Shown here one piece after another: positions 52,360 to 61,921 of a stretch of 64,000 nucleotides of DNA (the stretch's first letter is position 1; each line of letters opens with the position of its first letter). The position numbers and the translations under genes are program-made. Origin of the DNA: Pseudomonas mosselii (GTDB taxonomy: Bacteria; Pseudomonadota; Gammaproteobacteria; Pseudomonadales; Pseudomonadaceae); assembly GCF_005796105.1 (NCBI RefSeq), contig NZ_VAUO01000001.1:992001-1056000 (forward strand). Reading direction: 5' to 3'. The notes under the pieces were generated by a model, which worked only from the letters and a program-made list of their open reading frames with translations, did not search any database and was not told the origin of the DNA.

Positions 52360-53364
52360 ATGAACCAGGACCGCCTCATCCCCAGCCAAGACGATGCCAT
52401 CACCGATGCCGCTGCGCATTGGTGCATGCGCCTGCACGCCGACGATTGCAGTGAGCTGGAGCGAGAGGCGTTTGGCCAATGGCTGGCGGCTGACCCGCGA
52501 CATGCCGAGGAATACCAGGCCATGCTGGAGATTTGGGAGACCGCCGACCTGTTGCCACGCCCGCACCCGGTTGTCGAACTCAAGCCCCAGCGCCGCCAAC
52601 CTGTGGCGCGTCACTGGCGGCCATTCGCCTCAGCAGCGGCGATTGCACTGCTCGTCCTGCCCGTGGCCGGCTGGATCGGCTGGGAGCAAGGCTGGCTACC
52701 CAACAGCTACCAGCACTTCGAGACGGGCGACCAACTGCAACAGGTACAACTGAGCGATGGCAGTCGCGTCGACCTGAACCTGCACACCGAGCTGCGCTAC
52801 CTGAACTACAAAGATGAGCGCCGGGTCACCCTGGTCAAGGGCGAAGCCTTCTTCAAAGTCACCCACGACAGCAGCCATCCGTTCATCGTGCATGCCGGCA
52901 ACGGCCAGACGCGAGTCACCGGCACCGAGTTCAACGTGTGGAAGTACCAGGACCATGTCAAGGTGACCCTGATCGAGGGCTCGGTGTTGGTCAGCAATGA
53001 CGGCAACAACGGTGGCTACCGTCTGGGCCCAGGCATGCAGGTCAGCTACGACAAGGGTGACTTCGAGCCGCACCTGGCCCAGAGCGACGACTACGCCAAT
53101 GCCCTGGCCTGGCGCAGCGGCAAGCTGGTGCTGGACAACCTGAGCCTGCGCCAGGCCTTGCCGGTGATCAACCGCTACCTCGACAAGCCGCTGCTACTGG
53201 CCGACGACAGTACCGCGCGGATTCGCATAAGCGGCATCTACAACACCCGCGAAGTGGCCCGGCTCGTCGACACGCTGCCCAAGGTGCTGCCGGTCTATCT
53301 GACCCGCAGCAAGGACGGCAGTACCGTGCTCAACCGCATCGTGCCAGCGCCCAGCCGCGGTTGA
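52360..53364 (+). CDS. FecR-family anti-sigma/sigma regulator, orphan
   Basis: 334 residues. The N-terminal cytoplasmic part has the DUF4880-type helix pair (AAHWCMRLHADDCSELEREAFGQWLAADPRHAEEYQAMLEIWE), one membrane segment lies near 87-107 (FASAAAIALLVLPVAGWIGW), and the periplasmic FecR domain runs 115-210 (GSRVDLNLHTELRYLNY, VKGEAFFKVTHD, GTEFNVWKYQDHVKVTLIEGSV). The C-terminal STN-like part follows (LSLRQALPVINRYLDKPLLL). Such proteins relay a TonB-receptor signal to an ECF sigma factor. No ECF sigma or TonB receptor gene lies next to it. A Fur-like site upstream suggests iron control. Confidence 0.88.
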   Translation: MNQDRLIPSQDDAITDAAAHWCMRLHADDCSELEREAFGQWLAADPRHAEEYQAMLEIWETADLLPRPHPVVELKPQRRQPVARHWRPFASAAAIALLVLPVAGWIGWEQGWLPNSYQHFETGDQLQQVQLSDGSRVDLNLHTELRYLNYKDERRVTLVKGEAFFKVTHDSSHPFIVHAGNGQTRVTGTEFNVWKYQDHVKVTLIEGSVLVSNDGNNGGYRLGPGMQVSYDKGDFEPHLAQSDDYANALAWRSGKLVLDNLSLRQALPVINRYLDKPLLLADDSTARIRISGIYNTREVARLVDTLPKVLPVYLTRSKDGSTVLNRIVPAPSRG

Positions 53365-53404
53365 CGGCGGGCGCAGGCGTTCCACAGCGGCAAGTGCGCA
53401 GGGC

Positions 53405-54613
<1,209 letters not shown>

Positions 54614-54627
54614 TTACGGTTCGCTTG

Positions 54628-54693
54628 TGCATTTTTACGGTCCATCCAGGCCGAAAAAGTGTGCTATCCGCTAGAAAAACTGCACTTTTAGAA
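54628..54693. promoter_or_regulatory. Candidate PobR half-sites between pobA and pobR
   Basis: TGCATTTTTACGG (54628-54640) and TGCACTTTTAGAA (54681-54693) are direct repeats sharing TGCAyTTTTA, 53 bp apart (about five helical turns), in the 134-bp divergent gap. AraC-family activators commonly bind direct repeats. Shorter repeats (TTACGGT, TAGAAAAA) also occur here. Confidence 0.3.
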
Positions 54694-54726
54694 AAAACGT
54701 TCGATTACCGGACAAGGCGCACCCTC

Positions 54727-55599
54727 ATGTCCAGCCCCCTCCCCGGCATTGCGCAATTTCAGTTGTACGGCGAAAACCACGCCTGGCCCGGTACCGACCT
54801 GCTGCATTGCGAGTCGATCCCCGCGCGCAGCCGCCTGCACCACTGGGAGATCAAGCCGCACCGACATGCCGAACTGTTCCAACTGCTGTACGTTCAGGGC
54901 GGTGAAGCGCAGGTGGAGATTGAAGGGGTACGCAGCACCATTCACACAGCAGCGATCCAAGTCGTACCGCCACTGACCGTGCATGGTTTTCGCTTCAGCG
55001 CCGATATCCAAGGCCACGTGCTGTCCTTCGGCACCGCGTTGGTCGCCGAGCTTGAGCAGCGCCTGGGCGCACCGCTGAGCGTGCTGACCGCGCCCGGCTG
55101 CTATGCACTGGGCCGCGACCGGCGGCACCTGCATACATTGATCGACAGTCTCCAGCGCGAATTCCAAGGCAATGCCCCGGCGCGCTCGGCGCTGCTGCAA
55201 GCATTGGTCACGGCATTGATGGTGTGGATCAGCCGCCAGCAGCATGCCCTGCCCCCACGCACCCGCAGCGAGCGCGACCGTCAGTTGCTCGGGCAATACC
55301 TGCGCCTGGTGGAGGCGCATTACCGCGAGCACCTGGCGGTGGAGGTGTTCGCGGCGCGACTGGGGGTGACCAGCCTGCAACTCAACCAGCTATGCCGTGC
55401 GCTGGCAGGGCAGACTGCGTTGCAGGTGATTCACCAGCGGCTGTTACTAGAGGCACGGCGCAACCTGGCGTACACGCGCATGAGCATCGGGCAGCTGTCC
55501 GATAGCCTGGGCTTCAGCGACCCAACGTACTTCGCGCGGTTCTTCAAAAGGCTCAGCGGGCAGACGCCGAATGCCTATCGGCGGCTGCAACACCTCTAG
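54727..55599 (+). CDS. pobR: AraC-family activator of pobA
   Basis: 290 residues from the ATG at 54727, with CAAGG upstream. N-terminal cupin-like sensor (HHWEIKPHRHAELFQLLYVQGGEAQVEIEG) and two HTH motifs (LAVEVFAARLGVTSLQLNQLCRALAG; IGQLSDSLGFSDPTYFARFFKRLSGQTPNAYR). It is homologous to the AraC/XylS-type PobR/PobC of pseudomonads, not the IclR-type PobR of Acinetobacter. The position opposite pobA supports the name. It should respond to 4-hydroxybenzoate. Confidence 0.92.
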   Translation: MSSPLPGIAQFQLYGENHAWPGTDLLHCESIPARSRLHHWEIKPHRHAELFQLLYVQGGEAQVEIEGVRSTIHTAAIQVVPPLTVHGFRFSADIQGHVLSFGTALVAELEQRLGAPLSVLTAPGCYALGRDRRHLHTLIDSLQREFQGNAPARSALLQALVTALMVWISRQQHALPPRTRSERDRQLLGQYLRLVEAHYREHLAVEVFAARLGVTSLQLNQLCRALAGQTALQVIHQRLLLEARRNLAYTRMSIGQLSDSLGFSDPTYFARFFKRLSGQTPNAYRRLQHL

Positions 55600-55650
55600 A
55601 CCCAAGCCTGCTGGCCACGCGGCGTAATTTGCAAGCTGCCGCCGACGCCC

Positions 55651-56277
55651 TTACCCGGCCACGCGCGGCATCAGCTCATACGGATGCTTCCAGCCCGGCA
55701 GCGCCTGGATCCGCGCCTTCCACGCCTCAATGTGGACGAACTCGCTCAGGTCGATGCCGGTGTCCTCCGGCATGAATACATAGCCAGCCAACGACAGGTC
55801 GGCGATGGTCAAGCGGCCGCCGACCATGAACGGGGTCTTGGCCAGGTGCGCATCGACGATCCGGTATGCCGCCGTGGCCCGACCGCGCAGGAACTTCGTG
55901 ACATCGGTTTCACCGGAATGGGTCAGGCAATAGATGAACCGCAACGCCGCGTAGTAGGCGGTGAACTTGTGGTTATCGAACAGCATCCAACGCCAGATGT
56001 CTCGCTTCTCGGCCTCATCACGCGGGCCGAACTGGCCGCTGCGCTCGGCCAGGTACTCCAGAATCAACGCCGACTGGGTCAGGCGTTCACCCGCGTGCTC
56101 CAGCACCGGCACTTCGCCCTGCTCGTTGACCTCGTCGCGCCAGGCTTGCTCACGGGTTTGACCATTGAAGAAGTCCACGAACACCGGCTGCCAGGATTGG
56201 CCAGTGAGTTCCAGCATCAGCGCGACTTTGTAGGCGTTGCCAGATTCGGCGAAGCAATGCAGTTTGTACTCGGACAT
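55651..56277 (-). CDS. Glutathione S-transferase family protein
   Basis: 208 residues. N-terminal thioredoxin-fold domain with the glutathione-binding cis-Pro segment NEQGEVPVLEHAGERLTQSALILEYLAE (Gln-Ser at 68-69 region). The C-terminal all-helical domain has TIADLSLAGYVFMPEDTGIDL, containing the N-capping T-x-AD motif. Cytosolic GST. The substrate is unknown. Its only close neighbour is the proline-racemase-family gene 76 bp upstream on the same strand. Confidence 0.9.
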   Translation of the reverse strand: MSEYKLHCFAESGNAYKVALMLELTGQSWQPVFVDFFNGQTREQAWRDEVNEQGEVPVLEHAGERLTQSALILEYLAERSGQFGPRDEAEKRDIWRWMLFDNHKFTAYYAALRFIYCLTHSGETDVTKFLRGRATAAYRIVDAHLAKTPFMVGGRLTIADLSLAGYVFMPEDTGIDLSEFVHIEAWKARIQALPGWKHPYELMPRVAG

Positions 56278-56353
56278 GGGTCTTCAGTTTCCTTTGAAGG
56301 GGGCGTGCGTTACCGAGCAGATCACGTCCGGTCGGAAACGGTCAATGCCAACC

Positions 56354-57355
56354 TCAGGCGATCTGGAACCCATGCGCCAGTGGATCGCGATCATCGACGA
56401 TGATCGTGTTGTAACCGATCACCCGCGCCCACCCAGCCACACTCGGACGCACTGCGGGGTACTGCCCGACTTGAGCCAGCGCTTCGGCTCGGCAGTCAAA
56501 CGTGGTGCCGGTGATGCTTTCGTGGATGAACGTCTCGCCCACCTGAAGGCGCCCGCGCGCCACCAACTGCGCCACGCGGGCCGAGGACCCGGTCCCGCCG
56601 GGCGAACGGTCGATGGCCTTTTCACCGTAGAACACCGCGTTACGCGCCGTCGCCCCTGGGGTCTTGGGCTGGTCGCACCACATCACGTGCTCTACTCCGG
56701 CAATGCGTGAGTCCTCAGGATGAACCGGGTGCAGCACCTGCTGCGCGGCCTCGCGCAACAAACGGCTCATGCGCACCAGGTCGTCAGCCTTCAAGGCATC
56801 CAGGCCGGGGTAGTTCGGTTGCGGCTCGACGATGAGGTAGTAATTGCCGCCATAGGCCAAGTCCACGCTCAGCGGACCGATCTGCGGCACGTCGATCACG
56901 ATGTCGCGGGCGTGCAGATAGCTGTTGACGTTGAATAGCCGCACCTGCTCGACAAAGGCGCCCTTGCGCTGGTACTCGATATCCACTCGACCGGCCGGGG
57001 TTTCCAAGGCCAGGCGACCCTCCTCGCGCGGCACCACCAGGCCCTCCTCAAGGGCCACGGTCACAGTGCCCACGGTGCCGGCGCCGCACATCGGGAGGCA
57101 GCCACTGACCTCGATGAACAGCACTCCCACATCGCAGTCATCGCGAAACGGCGGATACAGAATCGAGCCGGACATGACGTCATGGCCGCGCGGCTCGAAC
57201 ATCAGCGCCCGGCGCACCCAATCGTGCTTCTCGATGAACAACAGGCGCTTTTCGGCCATCGGTACGTTGGGCAGCAGCGGGCCGCCACCGGCAACTACGC
57301 GCACAGGGTTGCCACAGGCATGGGAATCGATGCAGAAGAAAATATTGCGAGCCAT
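56354..57355 (-). CDS. Proline racemase / hydroxyproline epimerase family protein with Gly at second catalytic site
   Basis: 333 residues from the ATG at 57355 (AAGGA upstream); an open frame to 57484 is unsupported. The pseudo-symmetric PLP-independent racemase fold is clear: IDSHACGNPVRVV at the N-terminus, the first catalytic region LPMCGAGT with Cys90, and the second DRSPGGTGSSARV. In proline racemase and 4-hydroxyproline epimerase the residue after DRSP is Cys, in the 3-hydroxyproline dehydratases Thr; here it is Gly253, read clearly as GGC. With only one acid/base the enzyme may not do classical two-base racemisation. No hydroxyproline genes lie nearby. Confidence 0.85.
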   Translation of the reverse strand: MARNIFFCIDSHACGNPVRVVAGGGPLLPNVPMAEKRLLFIEKHDWVRRALMFEPRGHDVMSGSILYPPFRDDCDVGVLFIEVSGCLPMCGAGTVGTVTVALEEGLVVPREEGRLALETPAGRVDIEYQRKGAFVEQVRLFNVNSYLHARDIVIDVPQIGPLSVDLAYGGNYYLIVEPQPNYPGLDALKADDLVRMSRLLREAAQQVLHPVHPEDSRIAGVEHVMWCDQPKTPGATARNAVFYGEKAIDRSPGGTGSSARVAQLVARGRLQVGETFIHESITGTTFDCRAEALAQVGQYPAVRPSVAGWARVIGYNTIIVDDRDPLAHGFQIA

Positions 57356-57588
57356 GTTCAGTTCGTCCTTCTTCTTGATGCAGGTCCGCCATAGGATGGC
57401 GGGACGTCGATGCGCAAGACCTGCGTGTGCATGCAGACCTGGCGCTGTCAGGCCATCAACGTAGTCACATTCCTGCATCGCCAATGGCGCGATCCAGACA
57501 TCTGGACGCCTACAGGCACGACAGGTCTTTCCCAGACCACAACACGTCCGTCAGCGACCATTTTTCCTTGGGCACCTGCCGCTCGCAG

Positions 57589-58341
57589 TCAAAGGCTGAG
57601 GTTCAATGCCTGACGCAACGACTCTCCCCGCTGGTCGTGCGCCGCACTGACTAAGGCGAAGTTGTAGTCGCCATGCGACCAATAGCGCGCCTCCAACTGG
57701 CCATCGGTGCGCTGCCCGCTTGGCATGCGCTCGAAACGCTCGCCGGGCGAGCGCAAGAACAGGCTCACCCGCTGCCCGTCGCGATCCTCGAACACCAGCA
57801 GGGCCGCCGGCCCCGCTTCGTTGCTCAGCAACCGAGCACCCACCGGCTGCAAGCCATAGCCGGTCAGGTCAGGCAGACGTCCCACGCGATTGAAATGCCG
57901 GCCCAGCCAGGCTTGCAGGCGCGCAGGGTCATTGGCCTGGATATCCAGTGCGCGGGCGTCGGCGAACAGCCGGTGCGCCTGGACCGCGTCGGCCATGGGC
58001 AGTTCGCGGGCGACCAAGGTCACCTCGCGGGCCTGCCAACCGCCCAGCCCGCCCACGCCCACCGCCAATAGCAGCACGGCGGCCGTCGCCAGGCGCCGCT
58101 GACGCCGCTGGCGCAGGCGCCGACGCAATGGCGCCAGGTCCAAAGCCGGGTCGCTGGGTTGCTCGGCAAACCCGGCCAGGGCCGCGCGCAAGCGCCGCGC
58201 ATCATTGCGCCAAGCCTCAAGCTGCGCCGCCTGCTGTGGATTGGCGGCAAGCCAGGCCTCGACTTGCGCCCGGCGCAGCGGCTCAAGTCGATCATCGACG
58301 AAGGCATGCAGTTCGTATTCGGTGGGGGTCTGGGGGGTCAT
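57589..58341 (-). CDS. Membrane anti-sigma factor partner of the ECF sigma gene
   Basis: 250 residues. N-terminal cytoplasmic part EYELHAFVDDRLEPLRRAQVEAWLAANPQQAAQLEAWR, like the anti-sigma domains called putative transmembrane regulators but without zinc-binding Cys. One helix at about 84-101 (ATAAVLLLAVGVGGLGGWQ) and a periplasmic domain follow. Its ATG overlaps the sigma stop (ATGA), so stoichiometry is coupled. It should hold the sigma factor inactive until a periplasmic signal arrives. Confidence 0.88.
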   Translation of the reverse strand: MTPQTPTEYELHAFVDDRLEPLRRAQVEAWLAANPQQAAQLEAWRNDARRLRAALAGFAEQPSDPALDLAPLRRRLRQRRQRRLATAAVLLLAVGVGGLGGWQAREVTLVARELPMADAVQAHRLFADARALDIQANDPARLQAWLGRHFNRVGRLPDLTGYGLQPVGARLLSNEAGPAALLVFEDRDGQRVSLFLRSPGERFERMPSGQRTDGQLEARYWSHGDYNFALVSAAHDQRGESLRQALNLSL

Positions 58342-58856
58342 TTGAGTCTCCGCAGGGCCGTAGATGAGGGGCGGCCTTCGGTCAGTTCGCGCAAGGCGGC
58401 CCGCGCACGCGACAGACGCGACATCACGGTGCCGATGGGAATGCCCAGGGCGTCGGCGGCCTCCTTGTAGCTCAGGCCCTCGACGCTGACCAGCAGCAGT
58501 AGCGCACGCTGCTCGGCCGACAGGCGCGCGAAGGCCTGCAAGTCAGCCTGAGCCATAACGATGCTTTCGGTGTCGGCGCCGCAAGGCTCTTCAGCCTGGG
58601 CCCGACCGAACCAGTTCAGCCAGCGCGCGTGCAGGCGCTCGCGGCGTTTGCCGTCCAGGTACAGCCGATAAAGAATAGTGAACAGCCATGGGCGCAGGCT
58701 CTCGCTATCGCGCTGCTGGCCCCAGCGGCCCAGGGCGCGTTCGACAGTGGCCTGCACCAGGTCGTCGGCAGCGCCCGCATCACGGCTCAGCCACACGGCG
58801 AAACGGCGTAGCCTTTGCAGCAGTTCGCGCCAGTGTTGATCGTCCAGTTCCTGCAT
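58338..58856 (-). CDS. ECF RNA polymerase sigma factor
   Basis: 172 residues from the ATG at 58856; the frame is open further upstream but runs across the divergent promoters. Region 2 is FAVWLSRDAGAADDLVQATVERALGRW with PWLFTILYRLYLDGKRR; region 4 is LSAEQRALLLLVSVEGLSYKEAADALGIPIGTVMSRLSRARAALRELT. It is an ECF group IV sigma factor. It lies opposite catalase-like and cytochrome b561 genes, and identical -35/-10 elements face both genes, so it very probably controls both. Confidence 0.93.
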   Translation of the reverse strand: MQELDDQHWRELLQRLRRFAVWLSRDAGAADDLVQATVERALGRWGQQRDSESLRPWLFTILYRLYLDGKRRERLHARWLNWFGRAQAEEPCGADTESIVMAQADLQAFARLSAEQRALLLLVSVEGLSYKEAADALGIPIGTVMSRLSRARAALRELTEGRPSSTALRRLK

Positions 58857-58891
58857 GCTCAGACCCCAGTGGGCAGTCAGTGTAAGAGACA

Positions 58892-58916
58892 GACGCGCTG
58901 GTGCGAAATCTATTCC
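58892..58916 (-). promoter_or_regulatory. ECF-type promoter of the sigma/anti-sigma operon
   Basis: On the minus strand GGAATA (58911-58916) is followed, after exactly 15 bases, by CGTC (58892-58895), 36 bases before the sigma ATG. The element equals the one facing the catalase-like gene, which indicates autoregulation. Confidence 0.65.
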
Positions 58917-58924
58917 ACCACTTG

Positions 58925-58949
58925 GGAATAAATCCGCCGCCCTTGCGTC
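58925..58949 (+). promoter_or_regulatory. ECF-type promoter of the catalase-like / cytochrome b561 operon
   Basis: GGAATA (58925-58930), 15 bases, CGTC (58946-58949), then 34 bases to the ATG at 58984. The -35 hexamer, spacer length and -10 core are the same as in the opposite promoter at 58892-58916. The two -35 elements are only 8 bases apart. Confidence 0.65.
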
Positions 58950-58983
58950 GTACCAGCTCATTTGCACGTTAACGGATGGCCTG

Positions 58984-60027
58984 ATGAACACTCCTTTGAA
59001 CGGCCCGGCCAAGGCCCTACGCCTGGCCGCCATCGGCACCACGCTCGCAGCCCTGGGCGCAGGTTTTGCCTACGCGGCAGGCTGGATCGGCACCCCCACG
59101 CTCACCCCACAGCGCATCATCGATACCTTCGAAGCCCAGGCCGGCAAGCACCCTGGCTATCGCAAGAACCACGCCAAGGGCCTGTGCGTCAGCGGTTATT
59201 TCCAAGCCAGCGGCCAGGCGGCGAAGCTCTCCAGCGCGCGGGTCTTCAGCCAGCAGCAAGTGCCGGTGATCGGCCGCTTCGCCATCGGCGGCGCCAATCC
59301 CTTCGCTGCCGACACCGCCGTGCCCGTGCGCAGCTTGGCGATCCAACTGAGCACCGACGACGGGCAGGTCTGGCGCACCGGCATGAATACCCCACCGGTG
59401 CTGGCAGTCAGCACCGTGCAAGGCTTTTATGACCAGGTACTGGCCAGCACCCCGGACCCAAGCACCGGCAAGCCGGACCCCGGCAAGATACAGGCGTTCT
59501 TCGCCGCACACCCCGAAAGCGCGGCGTTTCGCCAGTGGGCGGCGGGCTACCAAGCCAGCGACAGCTTCGCCAGCACGGCGTACCACAGCATCAACGCCTT
59601 CAAGCTGATCGATGCCAAGGGCCACGCTCAGCCGGTGCGTTGGGCACTGCTGCCGCAGGCCCCCTTCGTGGCATTGCCCGCCCAAGTGAACGATACGCTG
59701 TACCTGCAACACGACCTCAAGCAACGCCTGGATCAAGGGCCGCTACGCTGGACCCTGCGCCTGACCCTCGCCGAACCTGGCGATGCGGTGGACGACCCGG
59801 CCCGCCCTTGGCCCACCGAGCGGCGCACAATCGATGCCGGGACCTTGGTGTTGCAGCAGGTGGACGCCCCCGAGCAAGGCGCGTGCCGTGACCTGAACTT
59901 CGACCCGTTGATCCTGCCCCACGGCATCGAACCGTCTGCCGACCCGATCCTCGCCGCCCGTTCGGCCGCCTATTCCGTGTCATTCAACCGTCGCAGCCAT
60001 GAAGCCCTGGAAGGAGCCCAACCATGA
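58984..60027 (+). CDS. Catalase-related peroxidase (SrpA-like), membrane-anchored or exported
   Basis: 347 residues from the ATG at 58984; earlier in-frame codons overlap the promoter. An N-terminal hydrophobic segment (LRLAAIGTTLAALGAGFAYAAGWI, about 13-36) is a signal or anchor. The mini-catalase body has HPGYRKNHAKGLCVSGYFQASG (His/Asn region), VIGRFAIGGANPFAADTAVPVRSLAIQL, STAYHSINAFKLID, and a haem-side RxxxY-like tail LAARSAAYSVSFNRRSHEAL. It is shorter than full catalases, as usual for this group. It should use peroxide or organic peroxides in the periplasm, with electrons from the b561 encoded next. Confidence 0.9.
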   Translation: MNTPLNGPAKALRLAAIGTTLAALGAGFAYAAGWIGTPTLTPQRIIDTFEAQAGKHPGYRKNHAKGLCVSGYFQASGQAAKLSSARVFSQQQVPVIGRFAIGGANPFAADTAVPVRSLAIQLSTDDGQVWRTGMNTPPVLAVSTVQGFYDQVLASTPDPSTGKPDPGKIQAFFAAHPESAAFRQWAAGYQASDSFASTAYHSINAFKLIDAKGHAQPVRWALLPQAPFVALPAQVNDTLYLQHDLKQRLDQGPLRWTLRLTLAEPGDAVDDPARPWPTERRTIDAGTLVLQQVDAPEQGACRDLNFDPLILPHGIEPSADPILAARSAAYSVSFNRRSHEALEGAQP

Positions 60028-60557
60028 GCGTCACCGCTTTTCACCCTCTGGCCCGGCTGCTGCACTGGCTGATGGCTGTGCTGATCCTGGGCATGCTGTT
60101 CATCGGCGTAAGCATGGTCGGCGACCTGTCGCCCCGCCACACACTGCTGATCGAACTGCACAAGGCCACCGGCCTTGCCTTGCTGGCCCTGGTGGTCTTA
60201 CGCATCGTCCTGCGCCTGACGCTGCGCCACCCAGCGCTGCCCCGCGAGCTGCCAAGCGCACAACGGCGGATCGCAGCGGCCTCGCACCTGCTGCTGTACC
60301 TGCTGATGCTGGGCATGCCATTGCTGGGCTGGGCGATGCTCTCGGCCGGTGGCTACCCTCGCCCACTCCAACTCCCGGCCATCGCGCCGCACGACCTACA
60401 GTTGTACGCTGTGCTGCGCCAGGCGCACGGTTGGGCCGGGTATGTGCTGTTCGCCACGGTGCTAGCGCACGTGGGTGCTGCCTTGACGCATGCACTGGTA
60501 CGGCGTGACGCGGTGATGCGCAGCATGTGGCCAGGCCCGTTGCAGCGCCGAGGGTGA
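60024..60557 (+). CDS. Cytochrome b561 (YodB/CybB-like)
   Basis: 177 residues, four helices with His at positions suited to haem b: LARLLHWLMAVL (His14), IELHKATGLALL (His46), AASHLLLYLLML (His87) and RQAHGWAGYVLF. The start overlaps the catalase-like stop by ATGA, so the two are coupled. It likely passes quinol electrons to the periplasmic peroxidase. Both belong to the ECF regulon by promoter evidence. Confidence 0.92.
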   Translation: MSVTAFHPLARLLHWLMAVLILGMLFIGVSMVGDLSPRHTLLIELHKATGLALLALVVLRIVLRLTLRHPALPRELPSAQRRIAAASHLLLYLLMLGMPLLGWAMLSAGGYPRPLQLPAIAPHDLQLYAVLRQAHGWAGYVLFATVLAHVGAALTHALVRRDAVMRSMWPGPLQRRG

Positions 60558-60636
60558 ATCCGCCCAGGCGCAAAGCCCCGATAACTGTCACTATTGCCAG
60601 CCTCGAGGCGCTTTCGCCCAACTGCCTGGACTGCCC

Positions 60637-61842
60637 ATGAACGTTGCACAGGACCCTGCCACCTTCACCCCGCACAGCACCCTGGACCTGCGGCCACTGT
60701 TGCTGGTCAACATGGCCTGCACGCTGTCGATGATGGCCTTCGTCGCGCTGATCGGCCCGATCGCGCGCCTGCTGGGCATGGCCACCTGGCAAGCCGGGGC
60801 GGCGGTCACCGTGGCCGGGGTGGTGTGGGTGCTGCTGGCGCGGCCCTGGGGACGCCTGGCCGATCGCCTGGGGCGGCGCCGGGTGTTGCTGCTCGGCAGC
60901 GCAGGATACGCCCTGGCCTATTGGCTCTTGTGCCTGTTCATCGACGGCGCCCTGCGCTGGTTGCCAGGGGCGAGCGTGGCGTTCGTCGGCCTGATGCTCA
61001 GCCGTGGGTTGATCGGCGCCTTCTATGCGGCACTGCCGGTGGCCGGCAACGCACTGATCGCTGACCATATCGAGCCACGACAGCGCGCCCGGGCCATGGC
61101 GTCGCTGGGAGCAGCCAACGCCGTCGGCATGGTGCTGGGCCCGGCACTGGCGGCGCTGTTGGCGCGCTACAGCCTGAGCTTGCCGTTCTATGTCTTATCA
61201 GTGCTGCCGGCCACAGCATTCGTGGTGCTGCTGCTCACGCTAAAACCACAACCGCTGCCCCAGCGCCATGAACCCAGCCCGGTACGTCTGCGCGATCCGC
61301 GTCTACGTCGACCGCTGTTGGTAGCCTTCAGCGCCATGCTCAGCGTGACCGTGTCGCAGATCGTGGTGGGTTTCTTCGCCCTCGACCGCCTGCAACTGCC
61401 CGCCGCCGAGGCCGCACAAGCTGCCGGTATCGCGCTGACCACCGTGGGTGGCGCGTTGATCCTGGCCCAGGTGCTGCTGCGCCGACTCCAATGGCCGCCG
61501 CTGAAGATGATCCGGGTCGGTGCTTGCGTGTCCGCGCTGGGCTTTGCCTGCGCCTCGCTGGCCGCCAGTGCGGCATGGCTATGGGCCGCTTTCGCTGTCG
61601 CGGCGTTTGGCATGGGTTTCGTGTTCCCGGCATTCTCGGCGCTGGCCGCCAACGCCATGCACGCCCATGAACAGGGCGCCACCGCAGGTTCGGTCAGCGC
61701 GGCCCAAGGCCTGGGCGCGGTGATCGGGCCACTGGCCGGCACCCTGATGTACGCCCTCGACCCACGCCTGCCGTTCATGGCCGTGGCCGCCCTGTTGCTA
61801 GTGCTGGGGCTGTGGCCGGCGCCGCCTGACCGGCGTCATTGA
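60637..61842 (+). CDS. MFS transporter
   Basis: 401 residues, twelve predicted helices. The motif-A loop is GRLADRLGRRRVLLLG; LMLSRGLIGAFYAALPVAGNALIADHIEPRQRARAMASLGAANAVGMVLGPALAALL is motif C, marking a proton antiporter of the DHA1 drug type. Members also export siderophores or metabolites. It is 80 bp after the cytochrome gene and 80 bp before a XRE regulator; neither link is certain. Confidence 0.87.
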   Translation: MNVAQDPATFTPHSTLDLRPLLLVNMACTLSMMAFVALIGPIARLLGMATWQAGAAVTVAGVVWVLLARPWGRLADRLGRRRVLLLGSAGYALAYWLLCLFIDGALRWLPGASVAFVGLMLSRGLIGAFYAALPVAGNALIADHIEPRQRARAMASLGAANAVGMVLGPALAALLARYSLSLPFYVLSVLPATAFVVLLLTLKPQPLPQRHEPSPVRLRDPRLRRPLLVAFSAMLSVTVSQIVVGFFALDRLQLPAAEAAQAAGIALTTVGGALILAQVLLRRLQWPPLKMIRVGACVSALGFACASLAASAAWLWAAFAVAAFGMGFVFPAFSALAANAMHAHEQGATAGSVSAAQGLGAVIGPLAGTLMYALDPRLPFMAVAALLLVLGLWPAPPDRRH

Positions 61843-61921
61843 CGCACAGGGGCGCAAGGCGTGCAGAGTGTGTTTTAATGCGTCGCCCATTATTTTTGAC
61901 ACCTCTGCAAACAAGGCGGCT

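Noticed and set aside
52360-53364. A complete Fec-type surface signalling system
   Set aside because: No ECF sigma factor or TonB receptor gene lies on either side; the ECF pair at 57.6-58.9 kb is of a different, catalase-linked type with its own anti-sigma.
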